A stretch of DNA of 64,000 bases, taken from NCBI GenBank assembly GCA_031549325.1, contig JAVBQA010000048.1:12519-76518 (forward strand). Reading direction: 5' to 3'. The stretch is from JAJDGF01 sp031549325 (GTDB lineage: Bacteria; Bacillota; Clostridia; Christensenellales; Aristaeellaceae). Shown here in pieces: positions 48,990 through 59,219 of the stretch (the first letter of the stretch is position 1; the number at the start of each line of letters is the position of its first letter). The notes under the pieces are model-generated. The model made no database searches. It was not told where the DNA came from and saw only the letters and a list, made by a program, of their open reading frames with translations. The position numbers and the translations under genes were made by a program.

Positions 48990-50008
48990 ATCGCGCGCTG
49001 CACGACCAGCGAGGTGACCGCCACCGCCGTCCAGCAGCACAAGCCCAGCAGCATGGGGCGCACGCCGCTCTTTAACAGAGTCTTGAGGCTGGTGTTCAGC
49101 CCGATGGCGGCCATGGCCGTCACGATCAGGAACTTGCCGAAGCTGGCCAGCGATTTGGACACGGGCTCCGGGATCCCGCAGAACGTGTTCGCGACGGCGG
49201 CCAGCATGAACAGCAGCACAAACCATGGAAACACTTTGGCGACGGAGAACGAAGCCGCGCCCTCTGTCCGGCGCTTGCTGGCGGTGCGCAGCGCCAGAAC
49301 GAGCGTGACCGGCACGATCATCAGCGCCCGGGTGAGCTTGACGATGGTCGCGAAGCGCAGCGCTGCGTCGCTCCAGGCGGCGCCCGCGGCGACCACCGAC
49401 GAGGTGTCGTTGATGGCGGTGCCCGCCCACATGCCAAAGCTGATGTCGCTCATGCCCATGGCGCGGCCCAGCAGCGGGAACAGGAACACCGCCGCGATGT
49501 TGAACAAAAAGATGGTGGAGATGGCGCTGGCCACGTCCTCGTCCTTCGCGCCGATGACCGGCGCGGTGGCGGCAATGGCCGAACCGCCGCAGATGGCGGT
49601 GCCCACGGAGATCAGCGTCTTCGTGTCGCCGGGCAGCCGCAGCGCCCTGCCCACCAGCAGCGCCGTCAGGAACGCCGCAGCCAGCGTGAACAGCATCACC
49701 GACAGCGACTGCGCGCCCACCTTCAGTATGCTGTGCAGGTTCATCTCAAAGCCCAGCAGCACCACGGCGGCCTGCAGCAGCTTTTTCGAGGTGAACTTCA
49801 CGCCGGGCGCGAGGGTCAGCCCGCCGAATGCCCGCGTCTGCAGCGCCGGAAACAGCGAGGCCAGCGCGATGCCCGACAGAATGGCCAGCACCGGGCCGCC
49901 GATGAGCGGGAAGCGCTTGCCGAGCAGCCAGCAGGGCAGCGCGATCAGAAGGCACAGGGCAGTGCCGGGCAGCAGGCTGCGCATGCCCGCGGGGTTGCGT
50001 GTTTTCAT
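48986..50008 (-). CDS. yeiH: YeiH/YadS-type putative sulfate exporter family (UPF0324)
   Basis: A 340-residue membrane protein with about ten helices and the family motifs GTAICGGSAIAATAPVIGA, WAGTAINDTSSVVAAG and a two-fold repeat. The UPF0324/Cons_hypoth698 family is annotated as sulfate or sulfonate exporter, without firm biochemical proof. It starts four bases after the cysS stop and is thus in the cysE-cysS operon behind a cysteine-type T-box, which links it to sulfur metabolism. It overlaps the end of the truncated NUDIX gene. Confidence 0.88.
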   Translation of the reverse strand: MKTRNPAGMRSLLPGTALCLLIALPCWLLGKRFPLIGGPVLAILSGIALASLFPALQTRAFGGLTLAPGVKFTSKKLLQAAVVLLGFEMNLHSILKVGAQSLSVMLFTLAAAFLTALLVGRALRLPGDTKTLISVGTAICGGSAIAATAPVIGAKDEDVASAISTIFLFNIAAVFLFPLLGRAMGMSDISFGMWAGTAINDTSSVVAAGAAWSDAALRFATIVKLTRALMIVPVTLVLALRTASKRRTEGAASFSVAKVFPWFVLLFMLAAVANTFCGIPEPVSKSLASFGKFLIVTAMAAIGLNTSLKTLLKSGVRPMLLGLCCWTAVAVTSLVVQRAI

Positions 50009-50012
50009 GGCG

Positions 50013-51399
<1,387 letters not shown>

Positions 51400-51413
<14 letters not shown>

Positions 51414-52116
51414 GCGGCGCCTCCTTCTTGATTCTCAGGCAGCCATTGCTGTCCTGGTCGATGCAGTCCTCGCACAGCAGCCCCTGCTGCATGCGCACGA
51501 TACAGCGCTCGAGCTGCGTGATGGACGCGCTCATCTGCTCGATGCGCTCCTTGACCGGGTCGGGCAGGTGCACCTGATCCAGGTCGATGGCCGGGCGGGC
51601 GCCCGCCTGGCGCACGATGCGGCCCGGGTTGCCCACGACGGTGGCGCCCGGCGGCACTTCCTTCAGCACCACCGCGCTGGCGCCGATCTTCGCGCCGTCG
51701 CCCACTTTAAATGGCCCCAGCACCTTTGCGCCTGCGCCGATGACCACGTTGCTGCCGATGGTGGGGTGGCGCTTGCCGACGTCCTTGCCGGTGCCGCCCA
51801 GCGTCACATCCTGGTACAGCGTCACGTTGTCGCCGAGCTCGGCCGTCTCGCCGATCACGACGCCCATGCCGTGGTCGATGAACAGCCCGCTGCCGATGGT
51901 GGCGCCCGGGTGAATCTCGATGCCGGTCAGCTTTCGCGTGCGCTGGGAAACCCAGCGGGCCAGCAGCTTGTGGCCGGACAGCCACAGCTTGTGCGCGCGG
52001 CGGTGCCGCCTCACGGCGCGGAAACTCGGATAACAGAGCACGACTTCCCATGCGGACCGCGCCGCCGGATCGCGCGATAGGATGGCGTTGACGTCGTCCT
52101 GCCAGTGATTGAACAT
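51400..52116 (-). CDS. cysE: Serine O-acetyltransferase
   Basis: Makes O-acetylserine, the acceptor for sulfide in cysteine synthesis. The 238 residues have the N-terminal helical domain and the left-handed beta-helix with repeated hexapeptides and the active-site GSGLFIDHGMGVVIGE and HPTIGSNVVIGAGAKVLG. The C-terminal extension with CEDCIDQDSNGC (four Cys-rich residues) is longer than in most CysE and could be redox-sensitive. The ATG at 52116 follows AAGGAGG; an in-frame ATG at 52143 lies in the T-box terminator. First gene of the operon. Confidence 0.95.
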
Positions 52117-52140
52117 AAAAGATGCCTCCTTCGTTGGGAT

Positions 52141-52402
52141 CAAAAAAACGCGCCCCCTGCCGATCGACAGAGGCGCGGACGCGTGGTTCCACTCTGCTTG
52201 AAGGCTGACCCACAGCCTTCCGCTTGCTCGCGCTGTATCGGGCGCGCCCGGCCCGCCTACTCAGCCCACAGCGGGCGTTCGGCGCGGCGGACTCGCGGGC
52301 GCACTTCAGGCAAACCGTTGCGATTTCGGCGGCTCTCAGCCGGTGACCGCCGTTTCTGTATCGCCGTGCTTGCTTACTCTTCCCGGTCTTCGTCCATGAC
52401 AT
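52141..52402 (-). promoter_or_regulatory. Cysteine-specific T-box riboswitch upstream of cysE
   Basis: On the minus strand, the leader has stem I with GGCTGAGAGCC, a specifier TGC (Cys codon) at 52303-52301 in CTGAAGTGCGCC, and the T-box TGGAACCACGC (52191-52181) that binds the tRNA acceptor end. A terminator follows (GCGCC...CTG / CAGGGGGCGC, 52175-52149) with seven Ts ending at 52142. Uncharged tRNA-Cys would favour antitermination. Confidence 0.9.
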
Positions 52403-52407
52403 AGCCT

Positions 52408-52436
52408 ATTATATGCGGGACGCCGCGTTTCGTCAA
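52408..52436 (-). promoter_or_regulatory. Promoter of the cysE operon
   Basis: On the minus strand TTGACG (52436-52431), 17-base spacer, TATAAT (52413-52408). Confidence 0.88.
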
Positions 52437-53134
52437 GCCATGTTCGGTAAAAGTCCCTGCGCAAAATGATAGGCGGCGTCGGCGATGATTTTGTGCCCGC
52501 TCTCATTGGGGTGGATGCCATCCGCGCACAGCACGTCCTCGCCGCGAACCTGCTCCAAAAATGCCTCCCGGATGGGCACGCACTCGCACAGCGTCTCGGC
52601 CGCCAAGCGCAGGATCAGCGTGGAATAGAATTCCTGCCAGCGGTAGATGCGCGCGGGCTCGCCGATGAAGCGCAGGATGCTCTCCCGGGAGAGCCCGTCC
52701 CTGGTGATCCAGTTCAGGTAGCGGTTGGCGTCCAGCGGGGGCAGCGTGGCCAGAACCGGCCGCCCGCCGCAGTCCCGCACCCGCGAGATCATGCGAAACA
52801 GCGCGTCGGTGAACGCCCCGGCGGGGGTGTTGGGGGTGTGGGGCAGCTCGGGGTTGCCCGCGACGGCCCGCCAGTCGAAGTCGCAGTCGTTGCCGCCAAA
52901 CTCCAGCACCACCACCCGGCCTTTCAGCTCGCTTGGAGGTTGAGCCTGCAGCAGCGCCAGTCCTTCCGGCGCGGTGCGGCCCATCTGCGAGCGGTTCACG
53001 ATGGGCAGCGGCAGCAAGCCCGACAGCAGCTGAACCGCGCTGTTCTTCAGCAGCGCGTAGCGCTGGCGCGCGCTGTCGAAGATCACGCCTTTGAACACCG
53101 AATCGCCCATGATCAGGATTTCAGAAACCAGCAT
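52433..53134 (-). CDS. SGNH/GDSL-family hydrolase
   Basis: A 233-residue esterase/lipase-type hydrolase without signal peptide. Block I is ILIMGDSVFKG (nucleophile Ser of GDS near residue 11), block III FGGND near residue 85, block V DGIHPN near residue 211 with the catalytic Asp-His. The substrate is unknown. The ATG at 53134 is eight bases after GGAGG; in-frame ATG 53140 and GTG 53149 overlap that site. It has its own promoter at 53173-53201 and ends within the cysE promoter region. Confidence 0.88.
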   Translation of the reverse strand: MLVSEILIMGDSVFKGVIFDSARQRYALLKNSAVQLLSGLLPLPIVNRSQMGRTAPEGLALLQAQPPSELKGRVVVLEFGGNDCDFDWRAVAGNPELPHTPNTPAGAFTDALFRMISRVRDCGGRPVLATLPPLDANRYLNWITRDGLSRESILRFIGEPARIYRWQEFYSTLILRLAAETLCECVPIREAFLEQVRGEDVLCADGIHPNESGHKIIADAAYHFAQGLLPNMA

Positions 53135-53158
53135 GACCATGACCTCCACGCCAATATC

Positions 53159-53173
53159 TAGTATTGAATACTA
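53159..53173. promoter_or_regulatory. Palindrome at the GDSL-gene transcription start
   Basis: TAGTATT-G-AATACTA, a perfect 7-bp inverted repeat directly downstream of the -10 box on the minus strand. A likely operator. Confidence 0.55.
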
Positions 53174-53201
53174 TGATACACGAAGATAGAAAATATGTCA
53201 A
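53173..53201 (-). promoter_or_regulatory. Promoter of the GDSL hydrolase gene
   Basis: On the minus strand TTGACA (53201-53196), 17-base spacer, TATCAT (53178-53173). Confidence 0.85.
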
Positions 53202-53221
53202 CGGATGAATAAGACGAAATC

Positions 53222-53251
53222 TTGACGATTGGGAACAAAAAGTGATAGACT
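53222..53251 (+). promoter_or_regulatory. Promoter of the DUF1836 gene
   Basis: TTGACG at 53222-53227, 18-base spacer, TAGACT at 53246-53251 with TGA in front. Confidence 0.7.
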
Positions 53252-53275
53252 AGGGGCCGTAAGGGGTGGAGAATT

Positions 53276-53809
53276 ATGGAACAACCCATCGAATCGATCA
53301 TCGAATCGCTGCGCGCCTGCGCGCTGGCCGACTGGGCGCAGATGCCCGACATCGATCTGTACATGGATCAGGTGGTTACCTATCTGAAGCGTCAGCTGGT
53401 CATCTTCACCGACCAGAACGCCAACCTGATCACGCCGTCCATCATCAACAACTATGTCAAGGCGGGCCTGGTGCCGCGCCCGGAGAAGAAGAAGTATGGC
53501 CGGGCGCAGCTGAGCGCGCTGACGATGGCCTGCCTGCTCAAGGGCGTGATGCCCATGCAGAGCATCAAGACGCTGGTGATGCGCGACGGCCACTTGCCGG
53601 ATGAGGCGTTCTATCAGGACTTCCGCAAGGATCTGTCCGACGTGCTCAGCCAGGAGGCCGATTTTCTGACCGAGCTGACCCAGGATGACGCGGTGGAGCG
53701 GGAGCAGCTGTTCGCGCTGGCGCTGTGCTTTGCCATGCGCGCCAACGCCGACCGCTACATCGCCGACCGACTGCTGGACCTGCTGAAGCCATCCTCTGAG
53801 AATTCTTAG
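53276..53809 (+). CDS. DUF1836 family putative regulator
   Basis: A 177-residue protein of the DUF1836 family. The central region ITPSIINNYVKAGLVPRPEKKKYGRAQL (about residues 58-85) looks like a MerR-type winged helix, in which INNYVKxGLVP.P..K.Y is typical; LSALTMACLLKGVMPMQSIKTL follows. The family is annotated as unknown, but the motif supports DNA binding. AAGGGGTGGAG precedes the ATG. It is divergent from the GDSL hydrolase gene and could act on the palindrome at 53159. Confidence 0.85.
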   Translation: MEQPIESIIESLRACALADWAQMPDIDLYMDQVVTYLKRQLVIFTDQNANLITPSIINNYVKAGLVPRPEKKKYGRAQLSALTMACLLKGVMPMQSIKTLVMRDGHLPDEAFYQDFRKDLSDVLSQEADFLTELTQDDAVEREQLFALALCFAMRANADRYIADRLLDLLKPSSENS

Positions 53810-53892
53810 CAGATTCTAATCTCTCTCTCTTTGACGAATCTTCTCTGATGCAGTAAACTTCAGGGGAATGATGCGCATAAGGGGGATTCTTT

Positions 53893-55740
53893 ATGAACAC
53901 CAAATGGCTGGCTGCGCTGCTGTGCCTGTTGCTGCTGCTGTCTCCGGTCTCGGCGCTGGCCGGGGCGCTGCCGTCCGGCATACAGGATGAGGCGCTGGAG
54001 AGCGCCGTGGACGCCTTTGCCGCCGAGCACGCGGACACCACCGCCGCCGCCTCCGTGGGCGTCGCGCGCGGCGGGCAGACGCTGCTGCTCAAGGCCTATG
54101 GGCAGGCCGACATCGCGGATGGGCGGGCGGCCGACCTGGACACGGTCTACGAATGGGGCTCGACCACCAAACTGCTGGTCTGGGCCAGCGTGATGCAGCT
54201 GGTCGAGCAGGGCAAGATCGACCTCGAGGCCGACATCGCGGGCTATCTGCCGGAGGGCTTTCTCAGCAAGCTCAGCTACGACGCGCCCCTAACCATGCTG
54301 AACCTGATGCACCACAACGCGGGTTTTGAGGATGTGCTGATCGGCGTCTTCGTGAGCCCGAACGGCGCCTGGGACGATCTGGAGCGCGAGCTTCGAGGCA
54401 GCCAGCCCAGCCAGATCTACGCGCCAGGCACCGTTGCCGCCTACTCCAACTGGGGCGTGGCGCTGGCCGGGCTGATCGTTGAGCGGGTCAGCGGCCAGCC
54501 GTTTTACGCGTATGTGCAGCAGCACATCTTTGAAAAACTGGGCATGGAGCACACCGCGCTGTCGCCCAGCCTTCAGGACAATCCCTGGGTGCTGGAGCGC
54601 CGCGCGCTGGTGCAGGGCTACGCGGAGCTCGAGCCCATCGGGAACCGGTTCGCCATCCCGCTGTACCCGGCGGGCATGGCCACCGGCACCGTCGGTGATT
54701 TTCTGAAGTTCGCCCAGGCGCTGGTGCCGGACGGGCAGAGCCCGCTGTTTGAGCAGCCGGACACGCTCGGCCGGATGCTGACGCCCAGCCTGCTGTATCA
54801 AAACGGCGACCCGCGAAACGCTCACGGGTTTTGGGTGATCGACTTTGCCGTGCCGCTGCTGGGGCACGGCGGCAACACCGCAGCGTTCTCGTCCTACCTG
54901 TTGATTCACAAGGAGAGCAGGACCGCCTTTGTGGTGATGACCAACCAGAGCGTAGAAGAAATCTTCAACGCCGAACTGCCCGCGCTGATCTTCGGCAAGT
55001 ACGCGCCCAAGACCGGCGGCGCGCTGCCGGACATCCGAGATTTGCGCGGGCTGTACCGCACCAACCGGCTGGCGGTGAACGGCTGCGCCAAGCTGTACGG
55101 CGCGATCATGATGGTGCCGCTGCTGGGCGGCGACGAGAACACGCTGTCCACGTCGATCTTCGGGCAAAGCGTGGCCTTACACCAGGTGTCGCCCGGGCTG
55201 CTGGTGCAGGACGAGAGCGCCGCCATCGAGCTCAGCGAGGCTGTGCATGTGGAGCGCATGGAGGACGGCGGCGCGCAGCTGAGCATGCCGTACTTCGGAT
55301 TCATTCGCATTCCCACCGGCGAAGGCGTGTGGACGCTGGCGACGCTGCTTCTGCTGGCGCTGGCGCTGCTTTGGTTCCTGCTGGCGCTGACGATCGGGCT
55401 GATCCGGCGGCTGGCGCTGCGCATCCGCGGGCGGAAGGGAGAGACCTCGCCCCTGCGCAAGCACCACTACCTGATGTGCCTGCTGGGGCTGGGGGAGGGG
55501 GCCAACATCGCCTGGCTGACGTTCCAGCTGATGACTTACGCCGGCAAGTTCTGGATCGGGGTCAGCATCGCTCTGACGTGGCTGTTTGCGCTGCTGGCGC
55601 TTGGGTATGTCGTTCTGCTGCTGGTTCAGATCTGGCGGCTGCCCTGCAATCGCAAGGAGAAGGCAATGTATGTGATGACGGCAGTTGCTTCGCTGCTGGT
55701 GGTGCTGAACATCTGGCAGTGGGAGTTGTACAGATTCTAA
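53893..55740 (+). CDS. Membrane-anchored serine hydrolase (beta-lactamase class C family)
   Basis: A 615-residue protein with a signal peptide (cleavage near ALAG), a class C beta-lactamase/DD-peptidase fold and four or five C-terminal membrane helices (about 483-505, 535-560, 567-590, 595-612). The active-site motifs are S-T-T-K in EWGSTTKLL near residue 93, Y-S-N in AYSNWG near 180, and H-G-G in LGHGGNTAAF near 324. The C-terminal membrane domain resembles a subgroup of Firmicute serine hydrolases of unknown substrate. AAGGGGG precedes the ATG. Monocistronic, with a terminator at 55750. Confidence 0.88.
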   Translation: MNTKWLAALLCLLLLLSPVSALAGALPSGIQDEALESAVDAFAAEHADTTAAASVGVARGGQTLLLKAYGQADIADGRAADLDTVYEWGSTTKLLVWASVMQLVEQGKIDLEADIAGYLPEGFLSKLSYDAPLTMLNLMHHNAGFEDVLIGVFVSPNGAWDDLERELRGSQPSQIYAPGTVAAYSNWGVALAGLIVERVSGQPFYAYVQQHIFEKLGMEHTALSPSLQDNPWVLERRALVQGYAELEPIGNRFAIPLYPAGMATGTVGDFLKFAQALVPDGQSPLFEQPDTLGRMLTPSLLYQNGDPRNAHGFWVIDFAVPLLGHGGNTAAFSSYLLIHKESRTAFVVMTNQSVEEIFNAELPALIFGKYAPKTGGALPDIRDLRGLYRTNRLAVNGCAKLYGAIMMVPLLGGDENTLSTSIFGQSVALHQVSPGLLVQDESAAIELSEAVHVERMEDGGAQLSMPYFGFIRIPTGEGVWTLATLLLLALALLWFLLALTIGLIRRLALRIRGRKGETSPLRKHHYLMCLLGLGEGANIAWLTFQLMTYAGKFWIGVSIALTWLFALLALGYVVLLLVQIWRLPCNRKEKAMYVMTAVASLLVVLNIWQWELYRF

Positions 55741-55749
55741 GGATTGACG

Positions 55750-55789
55750 GAGCGCGGGACGCCGTGGGCGGCGCCCGCGCTCGATTTCT
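55750..55789 (+). terminator. Terminator of the serine hydrolase gene
   Basis: GAGCGCGGG (55750-55758) pairs with CCCGCGCTC (55774-55782), followed by GATTTCTCC, a weak U-tract. Confidence 0.6.
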
Positions 55790-55791
55790 CC

Positions 55792-55820
55792 TTGACGGGC
55801 GCGCCGCCAAGTGCTATAAT
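55792..55820 (+). promoter_or_regulatory. Promoter of T-box-trpS
   Basis: TTGACG at 55792-55797, 17-base spacer, TATAAT at 55815-55820 with TGC in front. Confidence 0.9.
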
Positions 55821-55826
55821 GCGCTA

Positions 55827-56088
55827 AACCGATGATGTGAGAGAGTACCCGCGTTTGACCCAATGCAGCGAGCCGGGGGTGGTGAGAGCCCGGTGGCAGG
55901 CGGCGCGGCGAATGGTTCCCGGAGGGCGCACCGAAAGCGGCACGGCCGCGATTAGGCCGCGACGCGACGCCCGGCGTTAGGTGGGCGGGAGAATTGACGG
56001 ATTCTCCGAAAAAGGTGGCGCTTCGCGCCAAACAGGGTGGCACCGCGGACATCTGCCCCTGCGAACAGGGACGGGTGTATTTTTGTTT
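55827..56088 (+). promoter_or_regulatory. Tryptophan-specific T-box riboswitch
   Basis: Stem I begins GATGATGTGAGAGAGTA. The specifier is TGG (Trp codon) at 55913-55915 in CGAATGGTTCC. GGTGAGAGCC is the distal stem I motif. The T-box TGGCACCGCGG is at 56038-56048 and a terminator hairpin (CCCTG-CGAA-CAGGG, then TATTTTTGTTTT) follows. Uncharged tRNA-Trp would allow read-through into trpS. Confidence 0.93.
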
Positions 56089-56102
56089 TGGAGGGAAACC
56101 CA

Positions 56103-57116
<1,014 letters not shown>

Positions 57117-57158
57117 AGCGCCGCCGGTTCTGCTGATTTTCCAGCAAGCCAAACAAAC

Positions 57159-57185
57159 AAGCGGACAGCCGTGGGCCGTCCGCTT
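57159..57185. terminator. Terminator hairpin, left copy (trpS side)
   Basis: Stem AAGCGGAC...GTCCGCTT with GCC/GGC inner pairs. An A-run lies at its left (AAACAAAC), which is a U-tract for the minus strand. No T-run on the right. It is identical over 27 bases to 57411-57437. Confidence 0.88.
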
Positions 57186-57410
57186 CAGGCTGTCAAAATA
57201 CTGCGTCTTTTGACAGCTGTATGCAAGTCTTGTGAATCAGGGATTCACGGGCAGACTTGCATGCGTCAAGGATCGCGGCCTGCGGGCGCGCAGGTCGCCC
57301 TACGGCGGCTCTGATCCGGGGGCCTCGGCCCCCGAAAACCCCCTTGGGCTTGGCTGTTCTGCAGGATCTACATTCCTTCCCTGCATCACATGCACTTCTT
57401 TAACAGACTG
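57186..57410 (+). mobile_element. Terminator-nested repeat, copy A
   Basis: A 225-bp non-coding element between two identical terminator hairpins. It starts with a perfect hairpin GCTGTCAAAA/TTTTGACAGC, then GCAAGTCT..AGACTTGC with inner GTGAATC/GATTCAC, CCTGCG/CGCAGG, CGCC/GGCG and GGGGGC/GCCCCC stems. Positions 57189-57365 match the reverse complement of 62186-62362 with about 11 mismatches in 177 bases, no gaps, nearly all in loops or linkers. Terminal CAGGCTGTCAAAA and the right end ACAGACTG suggest inverted ends. No ORF. Confidence 0.85.
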
Positions 57411-57446
57411 AAGCGGACAGCCGTGGGCCGTCCGCTTTTCATTTCA
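57411..57446 (+). terminator. Terminator hairpin, right copy (T-run side)
   Basis: Exact second copy of the 27-base hairpin at 57159-57185, now followed by TTTCATTT. It is the functional plus-strand terminator for trpS after the insertion. Confidence 0.88.
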
Positions 57447-57458
57447 GAGCACAGGTCG

Positions 57459-57797
57459 TCAGGGGTGGCGCGGCGTGCCCTTCGGGGCCCCGTTTCGCCA
57501 CTGAAAGGACGGGTGGGGCGTGTCGGGCTGCGGCGGGCGCGCGGGCTGATGCTGCTGCTTGATGGAGGCGGACGTGCGCCGCTCGGCGCGCGTGCGCGAC
57601 GGCAGAAGCGCGCCGTTCTCGTCGCACTCGATGGCGTAATTCTCGATCAGTTCGGCCACATAAAACAGGCAGCGCACGATCTGCCCGGCGTTGAGCACCG
57701 AGTCCCTCTGCACACTCTCGCCCGTGAGCGGGTTTCTGCCCCGCGCCAGCATCTCCACGTAGGACTTTGCGAGCAACATCTTGTCGCGTTCCGTCAT
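57459..57797 (-). CDS. Small conserved protein with LARGxNPLTGE motif
   Basis: A 112-residue soluble protein. Residues 1-60 (AKSYVEMLARGRNPLTGES, SVLNAGQIVRCLFYVAELIE) match a recurrent small-protein motif LAxGxNPxTGE...DSVLNxxxVxRxLF seen in many bacteria, which has no assigned function. The C-terminal 45 residues are polar, low-complexity. The ATG at 57797 follows CGGAGGTACG and a good promoter. It is convergent with trpS; the shared terminator carries the repeat element. Confidence 0.75.
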   Translation of the reverse strand: MTERDKMLLAKSYVEMLARGRNPLTGESVQRDSVLNAGQIVRCLFYVAELIENYAIECDENGALLPSRTRAERRTSASIKQQHQPARPPQPDTPHPSFQWRNGAPKGTPRHP

Positions 57798-57827
57798 CTT
57801 ACGTACCTCCGCCGAATCGTCTGCTAC

Positions 57828-57856
57828 ATTATAACAGAATGCGCCGCCGTAGACAA
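57828..57856 (-). promoter_or_regulatory. Promoter of the small conserved gene
   Basis: On the minus strand TTGTCT (57856-57851), 17-base spacer, TATAAT (57833-57828) with TGT in front. Confidence 0.85.
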
Positions 57857-57910
57857 GGCCAGATCGCGAAACAATTAACAAACTCGTATCGTTAGGTACA
57901 TGCTTTGCGC

Positions 57911-57939
57911 TTGTCAAATACCATCAATTGGGGTAGAAT
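57911..57939 (+). promoter_or_regulatory. Promoter of gapA
   Basis: TTGTCA at 57911-57916, 17-base spacer, TAGAAT at 57934-57939. Confidence 0.8.
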
Positions 57940-57971
57940 ATACCCGACAACACAATAGGAGGTCGGGACTC

Positions 57972-58982
57972 ATGATCAAGATTGGCATCAATGGCTTTGG
58001 CCGCATCGGCCGTCTGGTTTGCCGCGCTGCGATGGATCATCCGGAGGTCGAAGTCGTGGCGATCAACGACCCGTTTATCGATCTGGACTACATGGTGTAC
58101 ATGTTCAAGTACGACACCGTGCACGGCATTTTTCCGGGCGAAGTGAAGGTTGACGACGGCAAGCTCGTCATCAACGGCAAGCACATCAAGACCTTCGCCG
58201 AGAAGGATCCGGCCGCGATCGATTGGAAGAGCGCGGGCGCCGAGTACGTGGCCGAGGCCACCGGCGTGTTCACCGGCAAGAACGCCGAGGCCCACTTCCA
58301 GGGCGGCGCCAAGAAGGTCGTCATCACCGCCCCCGCCAAGGACGGCATCCCGATGTTCGTCATGGGCGTGAACAACGACAAATACAGCAAGGACATGAAC
58401 ATCGTGTCCAACGCGTCCTGCACCACCAACTGCCTGGCCCCGCTGGCCAGCGTCATCAACGAGAAGTTTGGCATCGCCGCGGGCCTGATGACCACCGTGC
58501 ACGCCACCACCGCCACCCAGAAAACCGTCGATGGCCCGTCCTCCAAGGACTGGCGCGGCGGCCGCGGCGCGGCGTTCAACATCATCCCGAGCAGCACCGG
58601 CGCCGCCAAGGCCGTGGGCGAGGTCATTCCCGAGCTCAAGGGCAAGCTGACTGGCATGAGCTTCCGCGTGCCCACCGCCGACGTGTCCGTGGTGGATCTG
58701 ACGGTCTCGCTGAAGAACGGCACCACCTATGAAGAGATCAAGAAGGCCATGAAGGAAGCTTCCGAGTCCAAGCGCTGGAAGGGCATCATCGGCTACACCG
58801 AGGACGCGGTCGTTTCCAGCGATTTCATCCACGACGCCCGCACCTCCGTCTTCGACGCCGGCGCCGGCATCATGCTGAGCGACAAGTTCGTGAAGCTGGT
58901 CGCCTGGTACGACAACGAGTGGGGCTATTCCAACAAGGTCGTCGACCTGATCAAGTACATGGCGAGCGTGGACGCGAAGTAA
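57972..58982 (+). CDS. gapA: Glyceraldehyde-3-phosphate dehydrogenase, type I
   Basis: Glycolytic NAD-dependent enzyme. The 336 residues show the Rossmann motif INGFGRIGRL, the catalytic Cys in SNASCTTNCLAP (about residue 152), HATTATQKTVDGPS, and WYDNEWGYSNKVVDL at the C-terminus. Asp at the NAD pocket (INDPF) favours NAD over NADP. AGGAGG is nine bases before the ATG. Codon use is strongly C/G-ending, as expected for a highly expressed gene. No cggR or pgk gene is next to it. Confidence 0.98.
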   Translation: MIKIGINGFGRIGRLVCRAAMDHPEVEVVAINDPFIDLDYMVYMFKYDTVHGIFPGEVKVDDGKLVINGKHIKTFAEKDPAAIDWKSAGAEYVAEATGVFTGKNAEAHFQGGAKKVVITAPAKDGIPMFVMGVNNDKYSKDMNIVSNASCTTNCLAPLASVINEKFGIAAGLMTTVHATTATQKTVDGPSSKDWRGGRGAAFNIIPSSTGAAKAVGEVIPELKGKLTGMSFRVPTADVSVVDLTVSLKNGTTYEEIKKAMKEASESKRWKGIIGYTEDAVVSSDFIHDARTSVFDAGAGIMLSDKFVKLVAWYDNEWGYSNKVVDLIKYMASVDAK

Positions 58983-59023
58983 GATCCGCCAAAGCGCGGC
59001 TGCTTCACGGAGCAAACGATTTC

Positions 59024-59059
59024 CGGAGGACTTCATTGCGAAGTCCTCCGGTTGTTTTA
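59024..59059 (+). terminator. Terminator of gapA
   Basis: CCGGAGGACTTC pairs perfectly with GAAGTCCTCCGG around ATTGC, followed by TTGTTTT. Confidence 0.95.
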
Positions 59060-59219
59060 TGCGGCGGGGTCGTGAAGGAGGACGATCGGGCTGATGCCGA
59101 CGCCTTCGCCCGCATGTCAAGCGCGCGTGGCTGGCCCTTTCGCGCAAAGCGCATATTGGGCTTGATTTTTTTGTGCGAGATGTGCAACCGTTGTCCCACG
59201 CACCTTTGTTCTTTTCGCG

